From the NCBI GenBank assembly GCA_050015355.1, contig JBEKBO010000050.1:1-29919 (forward strand): DNA of 29,919 nt. The letters run 5' to 3'. A program made the translations under genes and the position numbers. Below, piece by piece: positions 1 through 8,264 of this stretch (position 1 is its first letter; every line of letters begins with the position of its first letter). Source of the stretch: CAWBRT01 sp050015355. Lineage in GTDB: Bacteria > Acidobacteriota > Terriglobia > Terriglobales > Acidobacteriaceae. Below the pieces are notes generated by a model. That model saw only the letters and a program-made list of their open reading frames with translations. It did no database searches and had not been told where the DNA came from.

Positions 1-821
1 ATGAAAATCAACAAAATGTAATAGGAAACGGTCCAGATCGCCGTCAATCCCATTGCCTTGATGATGCCCACGTAGTTGTTTGCAAAAGCAGTTTTGACCG
101 GACTTTTTTCAATCTGCTTCGACTCCTCAACCTTCTTGTAAGCCGGTGTATCTTCGAGTTTGGTTCTCATGTACCAGCCAACAATGCCCAGTGTGATTCC
201 GAAAATGAAGGGCAGGCGCCACCCCCAAGCGTGGAGAGATTGCTGGCTCAGGGAGTAGGTCAGGATCACGGCTGTCATTGATCCGAACATCACACCGCCG
301 ATGTTACTGACCTGCTGGAAGCTCCCATAGAATCCGCGACGGTTCTCCGGGGCATATTCAACGATGAACGCCGTTGCGCCACCCCATTCGCCTCCCGTTG
401 AGAAGCCTTGCAACAATCGGCATGCGGCTAACATGAGCGGAGCGAGCACGCCAATCCTGGCGAAGGGCGGAATCAGCCCCATGATGAATGTGGAACCCGC
501 CATGATGATGATGGTCCAGGACAGGGCAATCTTCCGGCCGTACTTATCCGCAATGTGGCCAAAAACGATTCCGCCCACCGGGCGCATGACGAAGCCCACG
601 CCGAAAACCACGAAGGTAAAGAGCAAACTTGTCAGCGGATCTTTACTGGGGAAAAATACGGCGGAGATGACCGCGGCCAATTGTCCGTAAATTCCGTAGT
701 CGAACCATTCCAATATATTGCCCACCGTACCGGCGCCAACTGCGAACACGCGTTTCTGTCGCTGTACAGACTCTGCCAGAGCTGAGGTGGGTGATTGCTG
801 TGTTCCAGAGGAGGTATTCAT
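1..821 (-). CDS. MHS-type MFS transporter, C-terminus outside the window
   Basis: This is the 5' portion (273 codons) of a major facilitator transporter; the gene continues past position 1. The start is the ATG at 821-819, preceded by AAGGTG at a good distance; an ATG further upstream at 828 is out of frame with the protein. Near the N-terminus it reads GNILEWFDYGIYG, a hallmark of the metabolite:H+ symporter (MHS) family, which includes proline/betaine, citrate and alpha-ketoglutarate permeases. It is followed by the MFS loop motif GHIADKYGRKIAL and the helix-5 region CRLLQGFSTGGEWGGA. Several hydrophobic helices are visible up to the edge (IWTVSYYILLIF). It is probably a proton-coupled importer of a small organic acid or osmolyte in the inner membrane. 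The substrate cannot be assigned. The next gene on this strand lies about 480 bp upstream, so it is probably transcribed from its own promoter. Confidence 0.9.
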   Translation of the reverse strand, partial: MNTSSGTQQSPTSALAESVQRQKRVFAVGAGTVGNILEWFDYGIYGQLAAVISAVFFPSKDPLTSLLFTFVVFGVGFVMRPVGGIVFGHIADKYGRKIALSWTIIIMAGSTFIMGLIPPFARIGVLAPLMLAACRLLQGFSTGGEWGGATAFIVEYAPENRRGFYGSFQQVSNIGGVMFGSMTAVILTYSLSQQSLHAWGWRLPFIFGITLGIVGWYMRTKLEDTPAYKKVEESKQIEKSPVKTAFANNYVGIIKAMGLTAIWTVSYYILLIF

Positions 822-1304
822 ATTTCACACCTTGTCGAGCTGTGCTTGCTCTTGAGAGGTTCTATTACCCGGGGAAGAACCCGAATCGTCTCCAATTTCA
901 AGAAGAAATGCAAGCCAAAACAGTGCCAATCGCCTTTGCGCCTGGCAGATGCGCAGCCACCCAATCGGCAAAGTGCGGGGATCGGTTCGCGCCATTCAAA
1001 CTGCGCAAAACGTAAAATGAGAATCGCTGCTCCTCGAAGTGGAGGCTCAGCGAGTCGGAACCTCCCGCGACCGCAGCGGCTATTGCTGCGTGGAAGCGGC
1101 GCTTAACAACCTGGTCGCCGTATCCTATTGATTCTCAAGGGGTAGATCTGGGCAGAGCACCTGATCCCGAATCAGTTTCAGGCAGCTATGGTTGGCAAGC
1201 CGATGATGTAAAAATTCGAGTGCATGTTCCAGTAGATTCCGTCGGCTGCTGCCGGCGCAGCGCTCAGCAACTCCGCATCCACGGAGACGTATCGGCCAGC
1301 AGGC
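822..1304. other. Intergenic stretch holding one dispersed-repeat copy
   Basis: There is no convincing gene in these 483 bases. Several short open frames exist on both strands, but none has a ribosome-binding site or recognisable protein. The part next to the cytochrome gene (1105-1183) is one copy of the dispersed repeat listed separately. On the minus strand the sequence from the cytochrome stop codon to about 1129 stays open in the cytochrome frame and reads like a protein C-terminus (NLLEHALEFLHHRLANHSCL, then the repeat), but it has no start codon. It may be the remnant of a lost gene. Confidence 0.6.
1105..1183 (-). repeat. Dispersed repeat copy 1 (79 bp)
   Basis: This segment matches 6176-6265 in the same orientation. 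The first 21 bases are identical, an 11-bp stretch is absent here, and the remaining 58 bases have 6 mismatches. Read on the minus strand it encodes LKLIRDQVLCPDLPLENQ followed by a stop; the other copy encodes LKLIREQALCPELPLENR and a stop. Four of the five amino-acid differences are conservative (D/E, V/A, D/E, Q/R), which suggests descent from a coding 3' end. Similarity continues past the stop codon (GGATACGGCGACC), so the unit is larger than the coding part. The repeat family is not recognised. Confidence 0.8.
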
Positions 1305-1772
1305 CTACTTCTGCTGTAGTGACGCGATGTACTTTGTCAGATTCCGCACACGCAGTTGCACCACGGCGTCACTCTTCGTCCCCATCGCCCCGAAGATCGG
1401 GCCCCAAACCGGCATGTCTTTTGAGCCATGGCTAGGCATGCCGGAGTCACCCTTGATCGTCTGGGATACGTGATTCTCAGGGAACTTGCCACCGTTCTTT
1501 GCCGCGAGCTGTGTCAAATCCGTAGGAACGGACTTCAGGGCAGCCGCTGCCGGGCCGTCTCCTTTGCCATCCTTGCCATGGCACGAGGCACAGTATGCGA
1601 CATACATGTCCTTACCGGAGGATGGGGACGTGTAAGGCGCAGGTGTCTTCTTTATTTGCGCCGGGGGACCTTCTGAAGATGTCTCGTCCTGGACCGAGTT
1701 GCCCCCGGCGAGAAGGGCAACCGGGACTGCAATCAGAATAGCAGCGGCGGAACAAATCAACCGTCTGTGCAT
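1305..1772 (-). CDS. Exported monoheme cytochrome c
   Basis: This 155-residue protein has an N-terminal signal sequence (charged MHRR, hydrophobic core to about residue 22). One class I cytochrome c domain follows, with the heme-binding CASCH motif at residues 61-65 and the usual downstream GKDGKGDG. The distal methionine ligand is most likely M120 in MPVWG, a common form in small periplasmic or membrane-anchored cytochromes. The length suits a single-heme electron carrier in the periplasm. The ATG at 1772 follows GGGGAG with 5 bases of spacing. It begins only 25 bp after the stop codon of the large outer-membrane receptor on the same strand, so the two are probably co-transcribed. Its redox partner is not identifiable; no oxidase or dehydrogenase gene is nearby. 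Confidence 0.92.
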   Translation of the reverse strand: MHRRLICSAAAILIAVPVALLAGGNSVQDETSSEGPPAQIKKTPAPYTSPSSGKDMYVAYCASCHGKDGKGDGPAAAALKSVPTDLTQLAAKNGGKFPENHVSQTIKGDSGMPSHGSKDMPVWGPIFGAMGTKSDAVVQLRVRNLTKYIASLQQK

Positions 1773-1797
1773 ATTGTCTCCCCACTTGCGAACCTAT

Positions 1798-4700
1798 CTA
1801 GAATTCCAACCTTGCCTGGAAAGCGATCATACGTGGACTGCTGTCGCCACCCAAGCCCACGCCGAGCAGGCCAGTCGGCGGAGAGGTGGTGTACGTCAGC
1901 GCCCCAAATCCCGTCTGCGTCGAGGGTTTCCCCGGAACTCCGGCCAGCACCATGCTGGGAAGTCCAAAGTTGGGATGATTGAAGAGATTGAAGAACTGCG
2001 CGTCCAGTCTCATCGTGAGTTTCTCTCGAAGAGGAATTCGTTTTGTCAGATACATGTCGGACCAGAAGAATCCAGGACCGCGGAACTGGTTCCTGCCAGA
2101 GTTGCCAAATTGGCAGTTTGCCGGAGTATCCCCACCGAGGCAGGCACCGGTACTGGGGTCAACGGCGGAGACGAACGCCGCAGGATTCAGCCACTGCACC
2201 GTTCCAGGCTGCGTGACCCCCGGGATATTGCAGTGACGGCAGTAGGGATCCACCCCGGGCACAAGGTTTGCGAACTGAAGGCCGCTGCCCTGCACAATGC
2301 CGTTTCCGTTTGCTGAGTATGGCGTGCTGAAGACGGAGAACGGAACGCCGCTGTGCCAGAACACCGTTCCCGAGACCTGCCAGCCATTAACGAAATGCCC
2401 CAGCCATTTGTCTCGGACCTTTACCGGCAGTTGATATACGTACTGGGCATTGAGATTGTGGCGAACGTCGTAATCGCAGGGACCGTAGTTGCGAGCAAGC
2501 TCTCCCGGCAGAGGAGAGAGAATTCCCCCGGCGGAAAACGGCAGGAAGCCGCCGTTTGAGACTTGGTCCATACAACGGCTCCAGGTGTAGTTAATCTGTC
2601 CCTGCAGACCGTGTCCGAGGCGCTTCATTGCCGTGAGTTGAAGGCCGTTGTAGTGACTGTTCGCACCCGTGGAAAACTGCGTCACCGCCGCAAATCTGGG
2701 ATCTGTCGGCTGCAGGTAAGGAAATGGCGCGAAGCAGCCTTGACAGACCGTTTGGTAGCCGTTCACCTGGGTGAGAAACGGCTGATCGACGGCGCGGGTG
2801 CCAACGTATTGCGCTCTAACCATGGCGGTGGTTCCAATCTGATGTTCAATGCCAAGACTCCACTGCATGAAGTACGGTGCATGGAGTGTGCCGCTGGGCA
2901 CCGCCGTAATCGCGACCGGCGGCAGACAGGCCGCCGGATTGGCGAGTGGCGATGCGCACGAGAGCTGGCCCTGCGAGAATCCCAAACCAAAGCTTTGATT
3001 TGCCGCGACGGTTGCGCCCACCGCACTGTTTGGCACGCCTGGCGCAATCGCTGTGCCACCCACGGTGCCCAGGAGTCCGCCCTGGAAGGTCCTGACGTAC
3101 GGTGGATTGGTGCCGATCAGGTCGGCGATACTGCCCGGCATAAGATCGCTGAAGATGCCAAAGCCGGTCCGGAGTACGGTGCTCGGGGTAAACTGCCACG
3201 CGAACGCTGTCCTGGGTTGAAGGATTGCAATCGGGGTCGAGGAAAACAGATGGCCAAGATTCGTCTGGATAGCGAGGTTTAGTGGCTGATTGACATCGTG
3301 GGAGATCGTATCGAAAGCCCCGCTAAGGCGGCCAATCTGCTGATGCGGGTTCAGGGGATTGGAATTGAACGTATCACGGATGCCAATGGTCCATGTCAGC
3401 TTCCGGGTTACTTTCCACGTGTCCTGTGCATAGAAATCCATGTTGAGGAAGTTAAACGGTTCGTTTGCCGAGGTTGGGAACGTCTGCGTTGCGGTGGATG
3501 CCACCCCGTAGATGAACTGCGGCAAGGTTGTGTACGACACCGTGGGTACCGTACCCTCGCCGAAGTCATAGTCGTTGAGGCGAAAGATTCGGATATTCGT
3601 GCCAAACCTGAACTCGTGAGCGCCATGGCTCCAGGCAAGATTGTCATTGATGAAGAACCGGGTGGCGCGCCTCCCTTGCACCCAGGTGTTATCAAGTCCG
3701 CCAAGAGTAGTGAAGGGCGCATTCGCGCCGCTCCCTTGCAGGACAATCGGCAATGCAGCCAGGGTACTCTGCAGATTGTTCGGCCCGAACAAGCTCTCAT
3801 ACCAGGAGAATGCCGGATTAAAATAGTTCACGACATTCTGAGAAAAGATATGGGTGTAGCCCGCCGCAAATGAGTAGAGCGGTTGAGAAGAAACTGCATT
3901 GAACAAGGGATTGATGGGATCTGTGTAGGCTGCTTGCAAACCGGTGTCGGCCTGAAAACGAACCCAGGCGGTGTTGTTCTGATCGATGTTGTAGTCGATG
4001 CGAGCTGTCTGCACCTGTTCGCGATCATCGCTGGAGTGCGATACGCTTCTTCGATTGGCACAACCATTCCCATTGGGAGGATTGCCTGATGCCGGCGTGC
4101 CATCCGCGTTGAACGGACAGCCGAGCACCGCCAGAGGCGTCCCGCCGGTGTTGCCGTACAGCGAGAACATCTTCTGGTAAAACGGCACAAGTTGGGGCGC
4201 GGGCGCATACTTTGATCCCGTCACCGAGTCAGTCCCGCCGAGAGGAAGCTGCTGCAGCACGTATTGCTGGAAGGCGGCGCTCGGAACGGTGGTCGGCGTG
4301 ACAATAGGCAGTGCGATCCGCACCCATTCGCTGTCAAAGAAGAAGAACAGTTTGTCGTGCGCGATGGGTCCGCCCAAGCTGCCGCCAAAGTGGTTCACGG
4401 TGGATCGCGGCTTGTGATTGCCCGGTGTCGCATTTGTAAAGTAGTCCGCCGCATTCAGAATCGCGCCATTCCACAGTTCGTAGAGATTTCCGTGGAACTG
4501 ATTCGTGCCGGACTTGGTGACGTAGTTGACCTGGGCTGCTCCGTACCGGCCTTGATCCACCGCATAGGAAAGAGTATTGACGGTGACTTCTGATATCGAA
4601 TTCAGCCCCAGCACGAGGTTTGTTGCCAGGCCGCTATTGAGATTGGTCAGCGGATCGTTCGTCTCCAGCCCGTCGACGATATAGCCGTTGGCAAGGGCGG

Positions 4701-5316
4701 GCAACCCGTTGAACTCCACATTGCCATACCCGTTCGTGCCCCCAACGAAATCATTGCCGCTGCCTGCCGTATTGATGAGGGCTCCTGGGGCGAACTGCAA
4801 AGGGTAGGTCATATCACCACCCGGGTTCGGCAAGTCCTCCAGGGCTCGCGCACTCAAAGTCATGGAGGTGTTGGGATTTGCCGGGTTGATCAGAGGGGCT
4901 TCTGAAGTCACTTCTACAGTCTGGCTTGATTGCGCCACTTTCAGCACAAAATCAACGGTCTGCTTCTGGCCCAGGCCTGACACAACATTGTTATTCTGCT
5001 TCGGCTCGAAGCCTTGAGCTTCCACTTTGACCTTGTACGTACCCGGCTTTAGCTGAGGGAAGTTGAACCGGCCCGCATTATCGGTCTTGGCAGTGCGCTG
5101 CAGGCCGGTTTCCTGGTTGGTAATCGTAACGGTGGCACCCGGAACGACCGCGTCGGTTGCATCGGTCACCTGGCCGACGATGGCGCTGGTGGTTTCACCT
5201 TGAGCGAAGGCGGCCGTCGGGAAAAGGAACACTGCGATCATTACAGCAAGAACGACGGTCAGCCATCGGGGCGACGACGAGTCGCGCTGGCGGGGCACTG
5301 TTGCAAGCATTCTCAT
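1798..5316 (-). CDS. Oar-like TonB-dependent receptor with carboxypeptidase-regulatory-like N-terminal domain
   Basis: This is a 1172-residue outer-membrane protein. Residues 1-38 form a signal peptide ending in AFA before QGE. Residues of about 44-126 form a carboxypeptidase-regulatory-like beta-sandwich (GQVTDATDAVVPGATVTITN, AGRFNFPQLKPGTYKVKV). A plug-like region follows to about 260 (VEVTSEAPLIN, NTLSYAVDQGRYGAAQVNYVTKSGTN) and then a long beta-barrel ending in phenylalanine (ARLEF), as expected for BamA-dependent insertion. The family is greatly expanded in Acidobacteriota and is generally thought to import large or polymeric nutrients using TonB energy; no substrate can be read here. 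A DtxR/MntR-like regulator sits immediately upstream on the same strand, and a candidate promoter/operator lies at 5390-5403, so metal-responsive control is plausible. A cytochrome c follows 25 bp downstream. The ATG at 5316 has only a weak GGA; the ATG two codons later is an alternative. Confidence 0.93.
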   Translation of the reverse strand: MRMLATVPRQRDSSSPRWLTVVLAVMIAVFLFPTAAFAQGETTSAIVGQVTDATDAVVPGATVTITNQETGLQRTAKTDNAGRFNFPQLKPGTYKVKVEAQGFEPKQNNNVVSGLGQKQTVDFVLKVAQSSQTVEVTSEAPLINPANPNTSMTLSARALEDLPNPGGDMTYPLQFAPGALINTAGSGNDFVGGTNGYGNVEFNGLPALANGYIVDGLETNDPLTNLNSGLATNLVLGLNSISEVTVNTLSYAVDQGRYGAAQVNYVTKSGTNQFHGNLYELWNGAILNAADYFTNATPGNHKPRSTVNHFGGSLGGPIAHDKLFFFFDSEWVRIALPIVTPTTVPSAAFQQYVLQQLPLGGTDSVTGSKYAPAPQLVPFYQKMFSLYGNTGGTPLAVLGCPFNADGTPASGNPPNGNGCANRRSVSHSSDDREQVQTARIDYNIDQNNTAWVRFQADTGLQAAYTDPINPLFNAVSSQPLYSFAAGYTHIFSQNVVNYFNPAFSWYESLFGPNNLQSTLAALPIVLQGSGANAPFTTLGGLDNTWVQGRRATRFFINDNLAWSHGAHEFRFGTNIRIFRLNDYDFGEGTVPTVSYTTLPQFIYGVASTATQTFPTSANEPFNFLNMDFYAQDTWKVTRKLTWTIGIRDTFNSNPLNPHQQIGRLSGAFDTISHDVNQPLNLAIQTNLGHLFSSTPIAILQPRTAFAWQFTPSTVLRTGFGIFSDLMPGSIADLIGTNPPYVRTFQGGLLGTVGGTAIAPGVPNSAVGATVAANQSFGLGFSQGQLSCASPLANPAACLPPVAITAVPSGTLHAPYFMQWSLGIEHQIGTTAMVRAQYVGTRAVDQPFLTQVNGYQTVCQGCFAPFPYLQPTDPRFAAVTQFSTGANSHYNGLQLTAMKRLGHGLQGQINYTWSRCMDQVSNGGFLPFSAGGILSPLPGELARNYGPCDYDVRHNLNAQYVYQLPVKVRDKWLGHFVNGWQVSGTVFWHSGVPFSVFSTPYSANGNGIVQGSGLQFANLVPGVDPYCRHCNIPGVTQPGTVQWLNPAAFVSAVDPSTGACLGGDTPANCQFGNSGRNQFRGPGFFWSDMYLTKRIPLREKLTMRLDAQFFNLFNHPNFGLPSMVLAGVPGKPSTQTGFGALTYTTSPPTGLLGVGLGGDSSPRMIAFQARLEF

Positions 5317-5389
5317 GGTTTGATCCAGCAGCTCCCGAGTGGGGACGGACGAGTGCCCTCACCTGATAGCTGTGGTAACCAATATGATG

Positions 5390-5403
5390 TTAATTATAGT
5401 TAA
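5390..5403 (-). promoter_or_regulatory. Candidate -10 box inside a near-palindrome upstream of the Oar-like receptor
   Basis: The 14-bp sequence TTAATTATAGTTAA matches its own reverse complement at 12 of 14 positions. On the minus strand it contains a perfect TATAAT at 5398-5393, about 75 bp before the receptor start codon. No good -35 hexamer is seen 17 bp upstream. An AT-rich dyad over a -10 box, directly downstream of a DtxR/MntR-family gene, is the position expected for a repressor site. It does not match the classic DtxR or MntR consensus, so the link is inference. Confidence 0.4.
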
Positions 5404-5418
5404 TACGTTGGGCGGTGA

Positions 5419-6069
5419 TTATGATTTCTCAACCCATATTTTCTCGGCTGCCGGGACGCCCAGTCGGATGGTCTTCTTTTCGACAGTCAGGGAAATGGTT
5501 CCGTCGTAGTTCCGCGCTTGGACGGTAAGGCGAGCGCCGGGGCGGATTCCTTCGTCTGCAAAGAAGTTCAGCAGCTTGCGATCCCGCTCATATACGCTGA
5601 AGATGCGGTAAGTTCCGGGATCCACCTCGCTGAGGAGCCGAAGCCCTTTCCTTCTACGCTCGGCGAAATTTCTTAGAGCCAGGCCGTTGCCGTGGGGACA
5701 GAAATCTTTGTCGCCTAGCTTCTCGACCAGCTTCTTCTCGAAAGCAGCGGAAACAGCGTGCTCCAGTCGTTCGGCCTCATCATGAACCTCGTACCACTCC
5801 ATCCCGAATATCTCGGACAGCATGCGCTCAATCAGGTGGTGGCGAACAATAGTCCGTTCGGCAATCTGTCGTCCCGCGGAGGTGAGCAAAAGGCGGCCAT
5901 CGCCCTTAACGGTGACCATGCCATCCTTCTTCAGACGCTTCAAGGCGGTCGTCACCGCCGGCCTCGTAACGCCAAGCCAACGAGCCAGGGTGGCTGATAT
6001 TACGGTTTCTCCCTCCGCCTCAGCCTCCGCAATTGCCTTGAGATAGTCCTCTTTGGAAACAGTGATCAT
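5419..6069 (-). CDS. MntR/DtxR-family metal-dependent transcriptional regulator with C-terminal FeoA-like domain
   Basis: The protein has 216 residues if it starts at the ATG at 6069; the open frame reaches 6117, but the extra 16 residues lack homology features and a ribosome-binding site. Residues 1-65 form a winged helix (recognition segment GVTRPAVTTALKRLKKDG) and 66-135 the metal-binding and dimerisation domain. The C-terminal 75 residues resemble the FeoA/SH3-like domain (GIRPGARLTVQARNYDGTISL). Visible metal ligands are D8, H77, E100, E103 and H104. They correspond to D8, H77, E99, E102 and H103 of Bacillus MntR, whereas DtxR/IdeR have Met10 and Cys102. MntR E11 is Lys here. Manganese rather than iron sensing is therefore the better guess. 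It probably represses or activates the downstream receptor-cytochrome pair, 102 bp away. Confidence 0.88.
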   Translation of the reverse strand: MITVSKEDYLKAIAEAEAEGETVISATLARWLGVTRPAVTTALKRLKKDGMVTVKGDGRLLLTSAGRQIAERTIVRHHLIERMLSEIFGMEWYEVHDEAERLEHAVSAAFEKKLVEKLGDKDFCPHGNGLALRNFAERRRKGLRLLSEVDPGTYRIFSVYERDRKLLNFFADEGIRPGARLTVQARNYDGTISLTVEKKTIRLGVPAAEKIWVEKS

Positions 6070-6175
6070 CGTGGAACTCACCCGCGTGTAGCCTTGCAGT
6101 CTAGCACTACGCTCCACTCTGAGGGCACTGAAGATGATTCTGTAGCTGCGAAATCCTCACGAATCCATCAGGGTC

Positions 6176-6265
6176 AACAACCTGGTCGCCGTATCCCAGC
6201 CGCATCCTAACGATTCTCAAGGGGCAGCTCTGGGCAGAGCGCCTGTTCCCGAATCAGTTTCAGGC
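6176..6265 (-). repeat. Dispersed repeat copy 2 (90 bp)
   Basis: This is the second copy of the repeat at 1105-1183, in the same orientation, with an extra 11 bp (CAGCCGCATCC). It lies in the 316 bp between the regulator start and the SPFH gene stop. On the minus strand it encodes LKLIREQALCPELPLENR plus a stop, preceded by DAHVENR after an in-frame TGA. The rest of this intergenic stretch holds nothing else recognisable. Confidence 0.8.
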
Positions 6266-6385
6266 GGTTCTCAACGTGGGCATCTCAATATCGCCGGCGC
6301 ATCATGCCCATCAGCAATGTGTTTCGGGTCGAAGCGGCGTGAGTTCCACAAAACGACCTACCGCGCACCCGGCTCTCTCTTGCAC

Positions 6386-7348
6386 TCACTTAGTCTGTGG
6401 CAACTGGAGAATCAGCCCGCCGCCCTGCCCCGATTGAACCGTCGGCAATTGCCCATTCCATTTTTCGATCTGCAAGCGGTTGTTCTCGATTCTCCGCAGC
6501 TCCAGCAGTTGCGGTGTCAAAGAACTCTGCCGAATGCGATTCGCCTCGGCCTCTCCCTTGGCGATCGTGACCAGCGACTTCGCTTCGCCGTCGGCTTGAG
6601 CTATCTTCTTCGCCGCTTCGGCCTGAGTCGTTGCAAGTTCATTCCGGGCGCGCTCGGCCTCCTGGATGGCTTGTGCTTTAGCTGTGATCGCCGAAGCGAT
6701 GACCGCCGGCACTCGTGGAGCGCCAATGAAACCAAACTGCTGCACGCTTACGCCAACAGGCGCAACTTTCTGCTCGATCATCGCCCCCACTTGCTTCAGG
6801 AACCCCGCTTTCTTCTCACCATAGATGTCTTCGACGGAGTAAGTGGAAGCGACTTCATTCAGGGAATTGCGAACGATATCGCGCAAGATACCGTGCGTGA
6901 AGAGTTCGAGATCACTGACGCGGTACTTAATGTAAAACTCTGGAACCTTTTGCGGATCGATAGCATACGACAGGGATACGTCGGCAAAAATCGCCATCCC
7001 TTCTTTCGAGTTAAATCCCATTTCTTCGTTAACTGGGTGCCCTTCGTTCGGATCACGCGTCCACTTCACCGTTTGCACGTATGTTGGGAACTGAATGATC
7101 TGGGTCCACAGCGGGCTGTAAACGACCCACCCGGTACGAATCGGAATGTCCGATGCGCCCCGCTGATGTCCTGCCAAGTTGATTTCGACCCCCACGTGTC
7201 CGGCTTCAATGCGGGTGGCTCGCGTAACGAATGTCCCAAGCACCAGCAGCAGAAGCACGCCACCGCCTAACAATAACCACTTCACATTGTTGTTGCGGGC
7301 CGGGCGATACTCGAGATCTCGCTCGTATGATTTATCAATTATGCTCAT
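6386..7348 (-). CDS. SPFH/Band 7 (prohibitin-like) membrane protein
   Basis: This 320-residue protein has a short cytoplasmic N-terminus (about 1-22) and one transmembrane helix at about 24-44 (VKWLLLGGGVLLLLVLGTFV). An SPFH/Band 7 domain spans about 45-230 (IEAGHVGVEINLAG, ADVSLSYAIDPQKVPEFYIKY, LRDIVRNSLNEVASTYSVEDIY). An alanine/glutamate-rich coiled coil follows at about 228-285 (AIQEAERARNELATTQAEAAKKI). Prohibitin-like proteins form large ring oligomers in membrane microdomains and often modulate FtsH-type proteases, but no such partner is adjacent. The ATG at 7348 follows AAAGGAA with 8 bases of spacing. The length and the C-terminal tail (LILQLPQTK) are normal for the family. It is probably transcribed alone, since the flanking genes are hundreds of bases away. 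Confidence 0.92.
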   Translation of the reverse strand: MSIIDKSYERDLEYRPARNNNVKWLLLGGGVLLLLVLGTFVTRATRIEAGHVGVEINLAGHQRGASDIPIRTGWVVYSPLWTQIIQFPTYVQTVKWTRDPNEGHPVNEEMGFNSKEGMAIFADVSLSYAIDPQKVPEFYIKYRVSDLELFTHGILRDIVRNSLNEVASTYSVEDIYGEKKAGFLKQVGAMIEQKVAPVGVSVQQFGFIGAPRVPAVIASAITAKAQAIQEAERARNELATTQAEAAKKIAQADGEAKSLVTIAKGEAEANRIRQSSLTPQLLELRRIENNRLQIEKWNGQLPTVQSGQGGGLILQLPQTK

Positions 7349-8264
7349 AACTTGTTCCTTTCACTTACCGGCATCCCTTCGTGCCTCGCTCCGCCTAAGA
7401 CCTATTGATTTCCAAGACTGACTTGCACGGTCTTTTCCCCGGACGAAGTACCTGCTCCACATCTCTTGGATACATCTGCACATAAAGCCCGAATAAAGAG
7501 TTCATAAATACTTTCTAAACGCAGCGCATTGTGCAGCAGCTCTGGACAACCCACGGGTTCTTCGAGTGTTCTGTAAGGCGAATGTGCGGTGGTGCGTGAG
7601 ATGGAGGCGCCAGCCGCCATGCATTCCAGGGAGTCCAGAATGTTGTTTGCGGCCCGTCGCGCTATCATTCAGTGTATCCTCGCGCAGTTCGTTCTCCTAA
7701 CATTCCTTGCCGGACCTCCGGTAAAGGCTCAGACGAAAGCGGAGCCGCTGGTCCAGGCGAGCCGTTGCAGCCGAACACGCATGTGCTTTGCGGCCTGCCC
7801 AATCGTCATCCAGGGACTCATTGGCTGATTCATCTACTGTCTCTGTGTCTCAGGTTCTTGGTCGCAGTACCGAAGCGAACAATGCCTGCTAACGTGTCCT
7901 GACGTATTTGTTTTTAAGCTGAGCGGCGGAACACCGGTAGGAGGAGAACATTTAGGAATTCAATCGCGGGAGTTTATTCAGGAATTCGTCGACCCAAACT
8001 CAAAATGCGTGTGCAGGCCGTCGTCGGCCGGAACGTTCGCGCTCTGCCGCTGCCCCGATTGAGAATGCTGCTCCTGAGGACTGAACCGAGATACATTGTG
8101 GCCTGATGCCATCGGGATCATCCTCGGCCTGACTCGGATTTAGGGCCCAGAGTTGATGCGGTCGTGCCTCCACGATTACCTCGTTACTTCCGAGTAGCCG
8201 ACTACCCGCCAACAGACGGAGCGGATACATACTCGAACCGCGCAACTCTCCAGGGTGTCATCAG
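7349..8264. other. Gene-poor stretch between the SPFH gene and the kinase
   Basis: No recognisable gene is present in these 916 bases, which is unusually long for this otherwise dense region. Short open frames occur on both strands. The only one with both a ribosome-binding site and protein-like character is the signal-peptide-like frame at 7640-7828, listed separately. A minus-strand frame at 8000-8245 begins just after the kinase stop codon with a TTG preceded by GGAGAG, but its protein resembles nothing known. The stretch adjoins the decayed kinase region and probably also consists of eroded sequence. Confidence 0.5.
7640..7828 (+). CDS. Possible small exported protein or stub of a secreted protein
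   Basis: This is a 62-residue frame starting at ATG 7640 with GGGAG 6 bases upstream. Residues 1-30 look like a complete Sec signal peptide (charged LFAARRA, hydrophobic IIQCILAQFVLLTFLA, then a VKA cleavage-like site before QT). The remaining 32 residues (with three cysteines) match nothing recognised. It is the only plus-strand candidate in the left 22 kb, which weakens it. It may be the 5' stub of a larger exported gene whose remainder was lost, or chance. Confidence 0.25.
   Translation: MLFAARRAIIQCILAQFVLLTFLAGPPVKAQTKAEPLVQASRCSRTRMCFAACPIVIQGLIG

Noticed and set aside
2563..3282. Long plus-strand frame of 239 codons opposite the Oar-like receptor
   Set aside because: It is an antisense shadow of the receptor's coding sequence; the receptor is clearly homologous and complete.
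6317..7270. 317-codon plus-strand frame opposite the SPFH gene
   Set aside because: It is an antisense shadow; the minus-strand SPFH protein has full domain structure and a ribosome-binding site.
7402..7668. 88-codon minus-strand frame upstream of the SPFH gene
   Set aside because: It has no ribosome-binding site, overlaps the better plus-strand candidate, and the product has no recognisable features.
8000..8245. 81-codon minus-strand frame just after the kinase stop codon, TTG start with GGAGAG
   Set aside because: The product (ending in an arginine-rich tail) shows no domain or membrane pattern; probably eroded or random sequence.
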